Shown here piece after piece: positions 1-12,000 of a stretch of 64,000 bases of DNA; the first letter of the stretch is position 1; the number at the start of each line of letters is the position of its first letter. Source of the stretch: Hirudo medicinalis. Its lineage: Eukaryota; Annelida; Clitellata; Hirudinida; Hirudinidae. Both the position numbers and the translations under genes were made by a program. The notes below the pieces were generated by a model. That model saw only the letters and a list, made by a program, of their open reading frames with translations. It was not told the DNA's origin and did no database searches. The stretch is from positions 1 through 64,000 of the forward strand of contig MPNW01000257.1 in assembly GCA_011800805.1 (NCBI GenBank). The letters run 5' to 3'.

Positions 1-51
1 GGCTTTGGATGATTGCTGTTAACATGCTGGCCATTTGATCTAATTGATTAT

Positions 52-54
52 TAT

Positions 55-127
<73 letters not shown>

Positions 128-161
128 CCACCATCATCATCACCATCATCATCATCATCAA
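52..161. repeat. (TCA)n trinucleotide microsatellite
   Basis: About 110 bp of nearly pure TCA/ATC units with a few CAC interruptions toward the right end. One reading frame gives a serine run, but there is no support for coding. It probably lies in an intron of the gene whose last exon is at 405-575. Confidence 0.95.
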
Positions 162-404
162 GACACCATACTAGTGTTTTTTGTGTAATAACTCAGTTTT
201 TAAGGGATTTTGTTGGCCATGTTTTACTTTGTTAATGCTTAACATAGCTTTGCAATGCAATTATATGTAATAATAATAGTTAATTTATAATGCGCCATTT
301 GCATAGTGTGAGAGGCAATCAAATGTAAATTATACGTAATTTCTCAAAATTGATTTATAAATAGATCCTGCAGTATATAAGCTTTTATGAATGTGTGTTG
401 CCAG

Positions 405-575
405 GTATTGGAATCAATTGTTGGAAACAGGAAGGATAGCTTCATCCTCATCAGAGGAGTGAGCGACTATTACGACGGAACAAAGAATGTCGTGTGGCAG
501 CCTTATGCAGCATTGGCAGCAGCCTCTTTCATGAGGGCTGTCATTGAAAACCTTCCCATTCAACCAGTTGATTAA
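405..575 (+). CDS. Last exon of a nucleoside phosphorylase-like (PNP/UDP family) gene, 5' part outside window
   Basis: The frame is open from a good acceptor (tgttgccag, ending at 404) to TAA at 573-575, and gives about 56 residues. The stretch FILIRGVSDYYDG followed by WQPYAALAAASFMRAV resembles the C-terminal motif of the nucleoside phosphorylase / MTA-SAH nucleosidase superfamily. In that family an RG-[IV]-[SC]-DY-x-D segment contributes to the ribose/base site and is followed by a W-[QR]-x-YAA-x-AAA helix. Eukaryotic proteins of this type often fuse the domain to ankyrin, TPR or NB-ARC modules, which would lie to the left and cannot be seen here. A polyadenylation signal follows at 710. 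The fold is a confident guess; the substrate is unknown. Upstream exons are not visible in 1-404. Confidence 0.6.
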   Translation, partial: VLESIVGNRKDSFILIRGVSDYYDGTKNVVWQPYAALAAASFMRAVIENLPIQPVD

Positions 576-709
576 GACCAAAATATCTGCTTTGTGTTTG
601 GATTACAATAATTTGAACCTATTGTGCCTATTATGATGCCTTGTGGCATTTGGTGGTGACATTCTGTCATCTTTGGACCCTTTCTTGTATTTTGTGACTT
701 TGCAAGTTG

Positions 710-715
710 AATAAA
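710..715 (+). promoter_or_regulatory. Polyadenylation signal AATAAA
   Basis: Canonical AATAAA about 135 bp after the stop codon of the nucleoside phosphorylase-like exon. Positions 716-2021 hold no convincing gene. They should contain the convergent 3' UTRs of this gene and of KMT2. Confidence 0.6.
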
Positions 716-1907
716 TGGTGCTTTGGATTTAGGATTCTAATATTTACAAATTGCTTGGGACCAATTTTTAAGATTCTTTTTGTTGAAGTCTGATATATTC
801 CAACAGTGTCATGTCAGCCTTCAATTTTCATGCTTTGTGATTGGTTGTATGTTGCGTAATTGTTATTAAGCTATTAATATTTATTTTAATATTATAACTA
901 CAAGACTTATTCCTGCATAGAAATCATGAAGTATAGTTGTAGATTCTCAATTAATTGAAATGGCAATATTAAATCTTCCTCTGGTGTTTTTCACAGCTCG
1001 GATTTTGATTATTTGATGGACATTAGTTTCTCGAGCCAATTAAATGCGATCGATTATTGTTGATCATGTCACTCCTCACCTCATTCCATTAAAAGCTTCC
1101 CAGCAATTAAATTTCAATCAGTCCTTTGTGGACCCATTACCAATTATTCCATGCTTATTTTTGGTTGTTTTATGTGTAATTCTTGTGTTAAATACATTGG
1201 GCTTAGAAACCAACCCCTTTGCATCAAATCATTTATTCTTTGCCTGCTGGCCATCTGACTGCTTAAGTGAAATTTATGTCAGGGTCATCAGCTATTTTCT
1301 TGAGCTTGTGCTGTTGTTAGCATGCCTCAGGATAATTGCTTTGAGTTGAATGGAATTAAAGGCACACAATGACACGAATGGCAAATTAATGATTCCAAAT
1401 GCCAAATCAGAACATGATTTTACATTCAAGTAAAAGTGAAATAAAACTGACTAAAATCAACAATCCTCAGTTCCATTATGTTGCAAGAGCCTTCAAAATA
1501 TCCTTAGGTAGATTTTTCCATGCCAATTTGAGTCAATAGAGTCCCACCATTAAGACGGGATAATTTACAAAATTCGGCATTCAACTCAATCTTGTGGAGT
1601 TTGACTCATAAAAAACAAAAAAAAAATCATAACAATTCTGATGCAACATGATTCAAAAATAAATCCACACTTTGATACAAAAAAATCCCAAAGATAGGGC
1701 ATGAGAAAAAATCAACTTGAAGTTACTTTTGAAAGTTCAGAAAGAATTGGTGTGTGGTTATTTACATTAGATTGCATAGTCTGTGCAAGATGGATGGCTT
1801 CGATGCAGTGAAGTAGTAAGACCGACAATATCTTTCCATCTTGACATAAAACATTACAAAGTTAAGAATGCCAGCACCAATGATGAACATGTACAAGACT
1901 GTTTATC

Positions 1908-1941
<34 letters not shown>

Positions 1942-1942
1942 A
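1908..1942. repeat. (GA)n dinucleotide microsatellite
   Basis: About 35 bp of GA repeats with one interruption, just past the KMT2 stop codon and probably in its 3' UTR. Confidence 0.9.
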
Positions 1943-2021
1943 CACGATTTCGTTTACAAGCTCCGACTTATAAATCCCGGGTGGCTTCATTATGTGCAAA
2001 TTATTAGTCATTTTACATTCA

Positions 2022-3085
2022 TCAATTCATCCACTTCCTACAGTTTGGAGCACCACAGAGGCATGGGATCTTGTGCTGGTCGTCCTCAACGTCGAACTTG
2101 TAGTCATAGCAGAGCTAGTTAAAATAGAAGAAAGAATTTCAAAACGACCAATTCACCTGACAAATGAAAATAATCTATGCTAACCTCCTCTCCTTGGGCA
2201 ATTTTACGCTTAGTTATGATGATGATTTTGTGATCTTTCTCCTTCTCAAAGGGCACGAGTTCAGCAACACAGTTTGGATTGCAGGAGTGATTGATATATC
2301 GAGCTGGCCCCCCACACATCGTTGCATCGACTACGTAGTTTGTCTCGTTGATTCGGAACATGTACACCCCACGATTCTAAACATTTTTCAATAATTCAAT
2401 TTCAAGTGCATTAAACCCAAAAATAATAATTCAAAGCAGGGCATTGCTCGACTCACATTCTTGTTGTAGATTTTCTCCCTATTCTCTGAAACCTCGGTCC
2501 TGATCAATTCTCCTATATACTCGATGACCATGGTGTGTTTCTCCAACTCTCGAGCAGCAAACAACCCAAGCCCCTGTTAGAACAATGATTGCCAAATGAA
2601 TTAACAAGACCAGGAGTAATCTTGTTTTCTATATAGTTATTTAGTTATCATCAATTTCTTCATACAACTAAATTGCAATTAAATTATTGTGACCAAATTG
2701 TTTTCTTAGAAGCAATCTTCAACCAATTAAAAATGAAATAGTTATTTCTAAATGATGCTATTTGTAAATCTTACTCAGGGAAGCATAATTAACAATATTG
2801 TTGGGCTCATTCATCATCAGCTTCATAATTAGAAATGATTTTCATGAACTCTTCTTCTTCCATTGCTAAGCTGGTGAAAGTAATGTGATATCACAAACAA
2901 CACACCTGAATGTTAGATCTTCTCAGGTAAACATTTGTTCTCCATTCATTTTTTAATCTTCTGTACTGCTGTGCCTTTGAATGCACAAATTGCTTCAGGT
3001 ACGGAGAACTATTGTCACCCGACCGAACGAGGCTGACAGTTGTCGGAAGATTCGTGAGCTGCTGCCGCTGTGCAGTGTCTGTGGC
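2022..3085 (-). other. KMT2 exons 65-68: SET and post-SET domains
   Basis: Exons 2906-3085, 2457-2573, 2185-2376 and 2022-2114. Catalytic SET signatures are all intact: [44 protein letters not shown] (the NHSC SAM/pseudoknot motif) and [20 protein letters not shown]. The post-[16 protein letters not shown] provides the C-terminal zinc cysteines. The domain appears active as encoded. Confidence 0.97.
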
Positions 3086-6000
3086 CTGGAGGAACACAGA
3101 GTTAATGGTGCAAATCTGATGTCCCACCCAGGAAAAAATGCAAGTCATTTTAACAACAATTAGAAACATGATTTTTTTTTCTAGTTGTCTAAAGAAATCT
3201 AATCTATTTTATTTTATGTATGAATTTTACACATCTAAAGGTCAACAAAAGGACATTAAATTATTACGTGATAATTATTGTCAAATGTAATAATTTTTAT
3301 CTTAACTTAATAAATAAACACTAAAAAAAACAACCTTTTAAAATGTGTTCTCAATTTTGGCTCGGTCCTGGCACAACCAGAAGGATTGACCGCAAGGGGC
3401 AACTTATACAATGGAGTCCTTCCATACTTGAAGTTGTAACCGGATAACAGCTCTATGCCTGGCAGCTTCATGCCAAAAGAATCATTAATGTCTTATTTAA
3501 TGACTAGAATTAATTGAAGTCTTCTAAAAATGATAAGAACTGCATTGTTAAAAACAAAAAAGGCCACATGACATCATTAATTGATTGATAAGGAAATGCA
3601 CAAAACTGCGAACACCAGAGCTAGGATGGACCCACCGATTCAATGAGTTTTAAAATGGATGGCTCGGTCAGTCCGAAGAGATCTTCACCGGACAGATAAG
3701 AAGGAAAGTTCTTGACCAGGTCGTTGTCTCTCCTCATCTTCTCAAGAGGCTCCAAAATGTTTAACCATGCACCTGTAAAATCACATATATAAAAGGGGTT
3801 TAAGACTCTAAAGTCTAAGAATATTAACAGGTTTAACACTATGATTCATGTGGAGGTAAAACTCAATATATTTCTTTACCTTTGCAAGTATGTGACTTAA
3901 AAATAAGCTGTTCGAATCCCTTTTCAAACACCGTGACCGAGAACTCTGGCAGGCCTTCTTTGTCCTCGATCTTGCAAATGTATCTGCACCTCTTATTCAT
4001 CTGCCTATAGCTCCAGTAAAATCTGGAGCTCTTGAAGCCAACCTAAAATGAAGATGGAGAGGTGTCATCGCTGAGCAGAATGACATTTGATGCACAATTT
4101 ATTTATTGCTCTCGTTTATTTATTATAAGCTCGTCATAGCAAATATTTGTAATGTAAAATGAACCGACGGGAAAAATATAATCGTGATTGTTGAAGGCGC
4201 CACTCTGTATTTGATGGAGCAAGAGTTGTCCCATGTTATGGACAATGAGGCTTCCAACCCTCAACATGCACTTTCTGTCTTCGTGCTGCATCATTCTGAA
4301 GACAAACAAACCATTGGCCTTTAACGATCGCAACTACCGCCAAAATAATATATGTTTATAACATCACAACAACCATAGCATGTTCTTAATATAATTCAGT
4401 CTGAAAGACAAACCAATAAGTATATGTAATCAAATAAAGAAATAAATAAAGACAAACTTGGCGACTTGTTTATCTTCATCCCTATTGACGTAAACTCTTC
4501 TGAATACGGAGAGAGACGAGAGAACGTTCGAGGTGTCGGCCCTGTTTGCATGCTGGTGGCAGATGATCGTCTGAATGGAATCAAATACTTTCTTTGGAAG
4601 ACCCATTAAGATGATTAACTTGGAGAAGAGTTAAATCAAGATCCTTGTATCTATTTACGATATTTAATTATCACCATCCAATCATTTAATTATAATTGCA
4701 CACAAGGACAAATAAAAGATGCAAGATAAATAAAAACCTTGTCCTGATAGAAAACCGCTTTATCCTTAATTGCGCAGTCGAGGTGATACTGGTTCGAACA
4801 ACGTGGTTGGAAACAAGTGATGGTTGCTCCTAAGGTGTTGCAGACGACACATTTCTTGGGCATGCCTCTCCTGCAGGCATGGTCCACGTTCACCAGTGCT
4901 CCGTTCATGGTCTCGTACACCTCGTACGACCAGAGGGCACAGTTGAGGTGCACCCATTTGTCCGCATTCAAGAGAAGAAGTCTTCAGAAAACATTACAAT
5001 AGTAAATAGTAATAAGCCGCTAATATGAACAACAAGGTAATAAAAATTGGATGAAGACTAACGAGTTTTAAATGATTAATTTTATCAAAACTGTATTTAT
5101 TGAAGCAAAAAAGTGTAAAATGTCATCGAATTGCACACAAATAATGATAATAATAATAACAACAACAACAACAATAATAATAATACGTGAGGTTGGGAGG
5201 ACGAGTTTTGCTATATTATTTTGGGTGCTTTGAAAGAATGGCTAAGAGAGGCAAATGTGCCTTAGAGAAGAGAGTTGCAGAAGTCCGGATGAGAGAGGAT
5301 CAGACTGCTTGTGAGAGCAGAAGTCGTGTCAACGGTGGAACGGACAGATGTCAGATTAGCCAGATAAGGTGGTTACAGGAGAGATAAAAAAAGGACATGA
5401 AATTGCTTATGTAAGTGACATTAGGTGCATATCTGATGCCATGCACATGGTGCCATATAAATTAACAGTTATTAATGTAATTATTATCATCAATATTCAT
5501 GAACAGCAACAATCTTACAATAAATAAATGACTAGCTATCCACGGAACATAATGACCAAGTTCGATAACACATTCGCCCACCTTCCAGGTCCATTAGTAT
5601 CAGCATCACCAGAGCTCTTGCAGAGAATGCAGGACCTTGCATCTGGAAGTTTTGCTTTGACTCTTATTATGGAGCCCTGTTTTTCCATGATCTGAAACAA
5701 ACAAATGTTTTTTGTGTGTTCAAAGCATGTCTTGTTTGTCTTTACTTAGTGCAAATGTGTGATTTGGTCCTTTAAGGTATAATGACTGTTAACCACAATT
5801 ACTGGTGCACAACAATGTTCACAACAATGCTGTGCTACCTCTGTGATCTCTTTCTCACTGCTCAGCTTCTGAACCTTCTCAGACTTGACAAGAAAGTTTT
5901 TCCATCGCTGAATTCTACTATCGTGCTTCATTCTCTTATTCTAGAAATAGAAAATTACAAATAAAAGTGATTAAAAATGAAAGCAAGTTAAACAATGTTG

Positions 6001-9000
6001 ATTTAATGTTTTTAAACTTACTGATAAAACTATAAAAATAATAAAACCATCATCATCAACAACTAACTTTGAAAAGACCTCCAGTGACATCACCCACTGC
6101 TTTATGCTTTAGAACTCTCATGCCAAACTTCCTGGCCTGGCTCAGCTTGGATCCATAGTCAGCAGCACTTATGATAGGTGACGATGACGATGAAGAGAGT
6201 GGAGTGAAAGTACCTTGCCCCCTGTAGGAGCCAGAATGCACAGTGGACGTTTCCATCGGATAATCATCGATGCCCTCTAACTTCGGTTGGACGACGGAAA
6301 ATGCCGAACTCGACGTGGATGGAATGATGGAAGTGGACGAATAAATGACGGACAATTTGGCATCGTAAACTCCTGCCAAAGAATGTTTCATCTCGACTTG
6401 CGACGTCAGAGGAGACGACGAGGTCGGCAGGGAGGACGCGAAGGTTTTTAAAAGTTTATCTTTCATGGCATTTCCCAAGGCCAGATCCCTACATGTGGAG
6501 GAAAAGTGAAGGCAACAGGCAGTTCCACAGAATGTAAAATCGCCCTTGTCAACCTGTAATGAGTAATTACTGATAACTACAGCTGCAGATTTATATGCAT
6601 TAACAGGAGATTAATGCGTTAAAAAATTTTGCAGGTAAAATAATTAACGCGACGATTAACTCGTTAAATATTTTTAATTTCATAAATTATTTTAAAAATA
6701 TTTCTATATTTCTTATATTTTCATCCAAAAATTTGTCAACTCTTTGTCTTTGTTTTGTATCCTTCCGACTTTCTTTTCGTTTACAAAGAGTTGCCCTTTT
6801 GCGCGTAAAAAAGATTACCACAACTAACACTGGTATGTCAATTTTGGGAAGTAAATTTACTTTCAAATCAAACTCTGTTGTAGTTTGTAAATGCGAGTTT
6901 AAATATCATTGCAGTACGTCTTTTACACATCATTTACATAGCAAACACCCATTTAGTACCTCCATGGATCCAGACAACATAAACAGGCTTGTTTGCCTCA
7001 GCGACTGGCTGAATAAGACTAATCGCGATTAAAAAAAATTAATTGATCTGCGGCCCTAATGATAACTAGTAACCTATGTAATGTAACAGTTGTGCAATTA
7101 TCGTCCAATTTATTACTGACCTCGTTTCCACTATCCGGAGCTTGAAGAAATAGATCCGACTTGGGCTTCCTAACCCCAGGTCCGATGATGATCCCATCAC
7201 AATTTTTACAGAAGTGGGTCTTTGTTCTCATCAGTGATTGGATGTTTACGGCCGTTTCTCGATCTGAAGGGGATACAAAATATGAAAATTGATTTTATTT
7301 GTTGATTTAGTATTTCACAAACAGTCTTCTTGATATGACATGCGTATTAAAATAAGAACGATTAAAGGAATTTATTTGTACGTCTGGAATTGGAAACCCA
7401 GGGCATCTTGCTGGTGTCAGAGTTTGGGGAAGGACTCCTGGTGATCTCGTAAGTTGGAGGGACTGCTATTTTCAGGAGATTAGCTATGGCTGCAATCACT
7501 CCATTGATGTTCTCTGCAGAACTGACCGACAATGTCAACATGACGGATACCTTGAAACAGAAAAGCATCCAACATCAGGTAACTCTCATCTTCGTCATAA
7601 TCATCACAAGAGAGTGAGAGATCAAAATACACATATTTGACAAGAAAAAAATGTCATCATTAAATGATTATGTAATATCAATTATCAAATATCAATTTAT
7701 TGGCACTGATCCTTACATGATCGGCCGACTTGGGGGACCTCTGCGATGATTCAGAACAGGCGTGAAGGTCATCCTGAATATCGGGCACTAACGGAGGTTT
7801 TACTTCCACCTCTATTTTGGCCGAGGAGTCTACGGACATCTGGAACCACCAAACACACGGTAATGTCAAAGCCATGAACATCAGCATTCGAGCAGAAACT
7901 TATTGCATTCACCTCCTCCTGTTGAAGTTCTCTTTTCACTTCAAAAACCTCCATCAACTGAGATGCTTCTGTGAAATAATTTCAAAAATAAAATAAATTT
8001 ACTTCATAAAAAAATTATAACCTTTTGACACTAAACTCTGACTATTTGTACTTATCAAAAAGGAAAAAACAAAATACATTAGGACAATATAAATCCTTAA
8101 TTGGATGAATGTAGTCTACTATACCCTGATCTTGACATGCAGGAGTGTAATGAATGCTTTCAGCTTGGACAACTTCCTTCGGAAGTACTTTAAGATCCGG
8201 AAGAAGCAGCAGATCATTTGTCGACAAGAAGGCCGAAGTCTGCGGATGGTCGTCGATGCTCGGTTCGGGAGACGACGACGACACCATGGACATTGGGCTA
8301 CTGACAGGTGGATCGATTTCAAAATTCAATTATGAGATGTTTCAATGTCTAAAATCTGCACATCCACAGAAAGTGTTATATAAACATTAAAAATCCCTAA
8401 AAGTCATTTAGGGCTTCGAGATGCACGTGATGAATTTATTCTCAGAACATGAGTTTGTTTTAGTTAATTAGCTGAAATCCATATAAACATCCAAATTGAA
8501 AAATAGAGTTAGAATATTTTGTTAGAATATATAGAGACCCTCAAAATGTTTCTGATGAGATTCTTCCAAAGTGGAAAAGTGAAATGTCATTGATAAAATC
8601 TTAATATCAATTTAAGATGTAAAATTTGACAATCAATTCACTCAAGGAAGTAACAAAGTATGGAAAAGTATAAGCAGATCTGCAATTTTGTGGTATTTGG
8701 CAAAAATTAACCAGGACTGGGGAGGAGAGATCGTGCTATAAACTCGAGCCTCCTTGTTTAACCATTCCTCTGAAACAATGCTTAACCTGATGACATAGTT
8801 TTTGAAAGATTATTTCAAAAACATAAACATTTTTAGAGGAAATTTTAATTTGGTTGAAGTTGAGACCAAGTTAAATATGATAATGATACTAGCACTGACC
8901 AGATAACATTAAATATTTTAATTAAAAATGGCTCCTTTTCAAGAGCCACATTTTATGTGTGTTGTGCTATGAAGTATAAGGACTCAATTTTAATTACTTT

Positions 9001-12000
9001 CTGAAAGGGTCTAATACCTTTAAGGCGAGAAGTCCTTTCTGTAGAGCTTAACTGACAAATATGACAAAAATAGGAGATCCTATGGGATTTATGCTCAAAA
9101 ATGAAATGCAATGAAGATGCAACTTTAATTAAAAATATTACTATTTGCATTTATTGTATATTTGTTTTTTGTTTATTTTTATGTTCATCAGAATTATTAT
9201 GAGAATTATTTTGAGAAAGTTTTCATCTGATTTAATATGATTCAATACATTTGATCATCTTGAATATGTGCTTCTGTTTTACTAAAAAAAAATCAACAAA
9301 CTTTTGCAGGATGAATGCAATCAAGACAAGTACTGTATTAATAAAATATTGCTAAAAATCACCTGTCATTGGAATCATGATGTGGCTCAACAAGAGGTGG
9401 CATTGGGAGTTTAGTGCTGATGGTTGGTTGCACACTTTTGTTCAAAATGCTGGTCACCATTTGAAGCTTGCTAGAAGTGGAACAGGTTGTTGTCGACGGT
9501 GCAGGGGTCGTCGTGGTAATGGGCGATGTTGCAGTAGGAATGATGGTGATGACGCGAGGGGCAATATCCTCGACAGGCGTGCCTGATGTGTTTAATCACT
9601 CACTGTATTATTTATGACTAACATATATTTCTCAGCAGATGGACCAATGTAATAAAACCAATAGCTCTTTCTATCTCTAAGGCAAATCACGGTAACTCGG
9701 CCAACCGTGCGAAGAGGAAGATATCGTCGAGGATCCCCCGTGCCCAAATGCCGACCGGTTTGCCTCCACGTCTCGAGACTCGCCCGAGACGACCGGTTTG
9801 TTGAGCCACAACTGGGGAACAAATTGTTGGACAGAATAATAGTCCAATGTAGGAAGGCCAATGGAGTGTAGAGACCCAAATGAACCACACAATTGAACGT
9901 CAGCATTGTAGCCTTGGATGCCTGTGGTCGATGGGTTAGCAATCTTGCTTGCGTGACTTTATAATAATAACGTTACTTGTGTTGATATTAGCCAAACAAC
10001 CCACCTGGTCTGAGATTCGGATGGAGGAACTGATTGCTATTGATAGAAACATCAGGCTCCTTCAGCAGAACGGAAGGTTGAAGTTGCAGTGCTCTGATCA
10101 ACTGTTCAATGAGGTTTGAGTGATCAATTCGTGTCTTTGCCTGCATGCAGTGAGGTTGAATTGGAAATATAATTTCAAATTTTTACTCTCAACATCTTTT
10201 TCTATGACTGTAATGGTATATTAAGTAAAATATCTGATTTGATAATAATAATATTTCATTTATATGGTGTTATTTCATCAGAGGCGCCTCGGTTTTCGGT
10301 TTGTCATTATTCTGAAGAGAGGAGTCTTCGGCCGATGGTCGAAGAGCTCAATTGTTGGTTGAGGCAGAATGGTAAGAGGGACAGGTCATTCCAGATGGCA
10401 GGCAAGGCATAGGAGAAGCTTGATTGATGATGAATAGTCTATGGACTGGTTGGTGTGGATGAATTGCGGAGGACGAATGAAGGGATCTGGCGGCGTAGAT
10501 GAATTATCCGACGTAATAGATGATTTAAAAAAAATGAAGAAGAAGCAAATGATAAGGATAAGTTGTGTTTCTTTTACGAAATGCATCCTGCAAAAATCGA
10601 AAACAGGAAAGACATTTTACGTTACTGGAGTGCCATAGACAGATTCTCAACATTTCAAAAACTGTCAAAGTTTCTCTACAGTATCCCTGCCAGTTCCATT
10701 CCCTGTGAAAGAAACTTTTCCACATGTGCTAGGATAACTGCGGATCCTAGGACGTCGGCTCAGAAAACGTCAACTCTTGACGGCTTGACCAGAGGCAAAA
10801 GTAACAAAGATTTACTTGAATAAATAAATCTATGTGTATTGAGTGTGTTTAATGTATATAACAAATAAAATATCTTGTCTTTAAATAATTGGCCTAATTA
10901 TACATGAAATTGAAATCAGGACTGAAGTGGAATTTTGGATGGGAATAGATGGAACTGGCACCAGGTTTTGGCTAGGTTATTTTGAATGATGATTTACAAG
11001 TGTGAGTTACAAACAGTTTGATGTCTGTTAAATAAGACATAACATGCACTTTGTGATTTCCATTATTCTTCCTACAGCTGCACTTACATCTACAGGAGGA
11101 TTGCTGGGCCTGTCCAATTGTCGGAGAAGGTGCTGACCATGTTGCACTTGTTGATGCTGCTGCTGGAAAAGTTGCTGTTGCATGATTTGCTGGTGTAGTA
11201 GTTGTTGTTGGCTCATTTGCTGTGGGGTGAAGACCTGCTGGGTTGATTTTTTCTGTCTCTTCTTAGTCCCTGGAGCTTCGACTGCTTGCATTGGAATGCC
11301 ACTGGGTGCCAAAGGAAGGTCCTGCTTCGGTGACCTGCGGTGCCTCGACTTGCTGTTCGCTTTGATGAGTTGCTGAAGCTGTGCATCACCTGCCGAGAGT
11401 CCGACCGTAGCTTCGCCATCTGAAAAAGAGTCAATACACGCGGAAGCTTTAAATAAAAGCTAACTTGATGAAGCTCCATTAAAGACTTACCTTTGCCACA
11501 TAGTGGCTTTTTGGAGGATTCATCTTTATTGGTTTCTATGGTGAGTGGCATACTTTCAATCATGGCCAAAGTTCTTTGTTGCTCGGGCGTCAGACTTACG
11601 GGTTCATCTTCGTCCTGGGAATAAAAACATAACAGTAATAAAAGAAACGAAATAAAATGATAGGATCAGTGACTCACTTCACTCATTTTGGAAGATGATG
11701 CTGGTGCAGATGAATTGTTGGAAACATTGAGTTTATTTGAATCTAGGAGCTTTCTTAGTATGGCATCTTGCACTGACACCATCTTGTTGGTGGTGTCATC
11801 AATGGTCGAAGAATCTTTTTGGAATAAAATTAAAGAATGTCACCAAAATAACTGATAGCTCAAAAAAACATCATATCCAAACACATGATTACACACTCGT
11901 CATTGATTACATCAATAAGAGTTAAATACGTAATTCAGAAATAATGTATGCATAAATTAAAACACGTATTTCAACCGTGAGAACCTGTTCCAAACGATGT

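Noticed and set aside
44..235. Poly-serine open frame across the TCA repeat
   Set aside because: It is the translation of a microsatellite and has no other coding evidence.
1044..1349. Plus-strand 101-codon hydrophobic frame
   Set aside because: No domain, no splice partners, and it lies in the convergent 3' UTR zone. Hydrophobicity is expected from T-rich DNA.
3085..3465. Apparent frameshift between the Win-motif exon and the next KMT2 exon
   Set aside because: It resolves if exon 64 uses the donor at 3321 (TTTTTTTA|GTGTTT) instead of AAAAG|GTTGTT. The protein HFKRLFFL then aligns with the family and phase is kept.
10386..10586. Minus-strand frame as an extra KMT2 exon
   Set aside because: Exons 47 and 48 join in phase 0 without it, and it overlaps hAT-derived sequence on the other strand.
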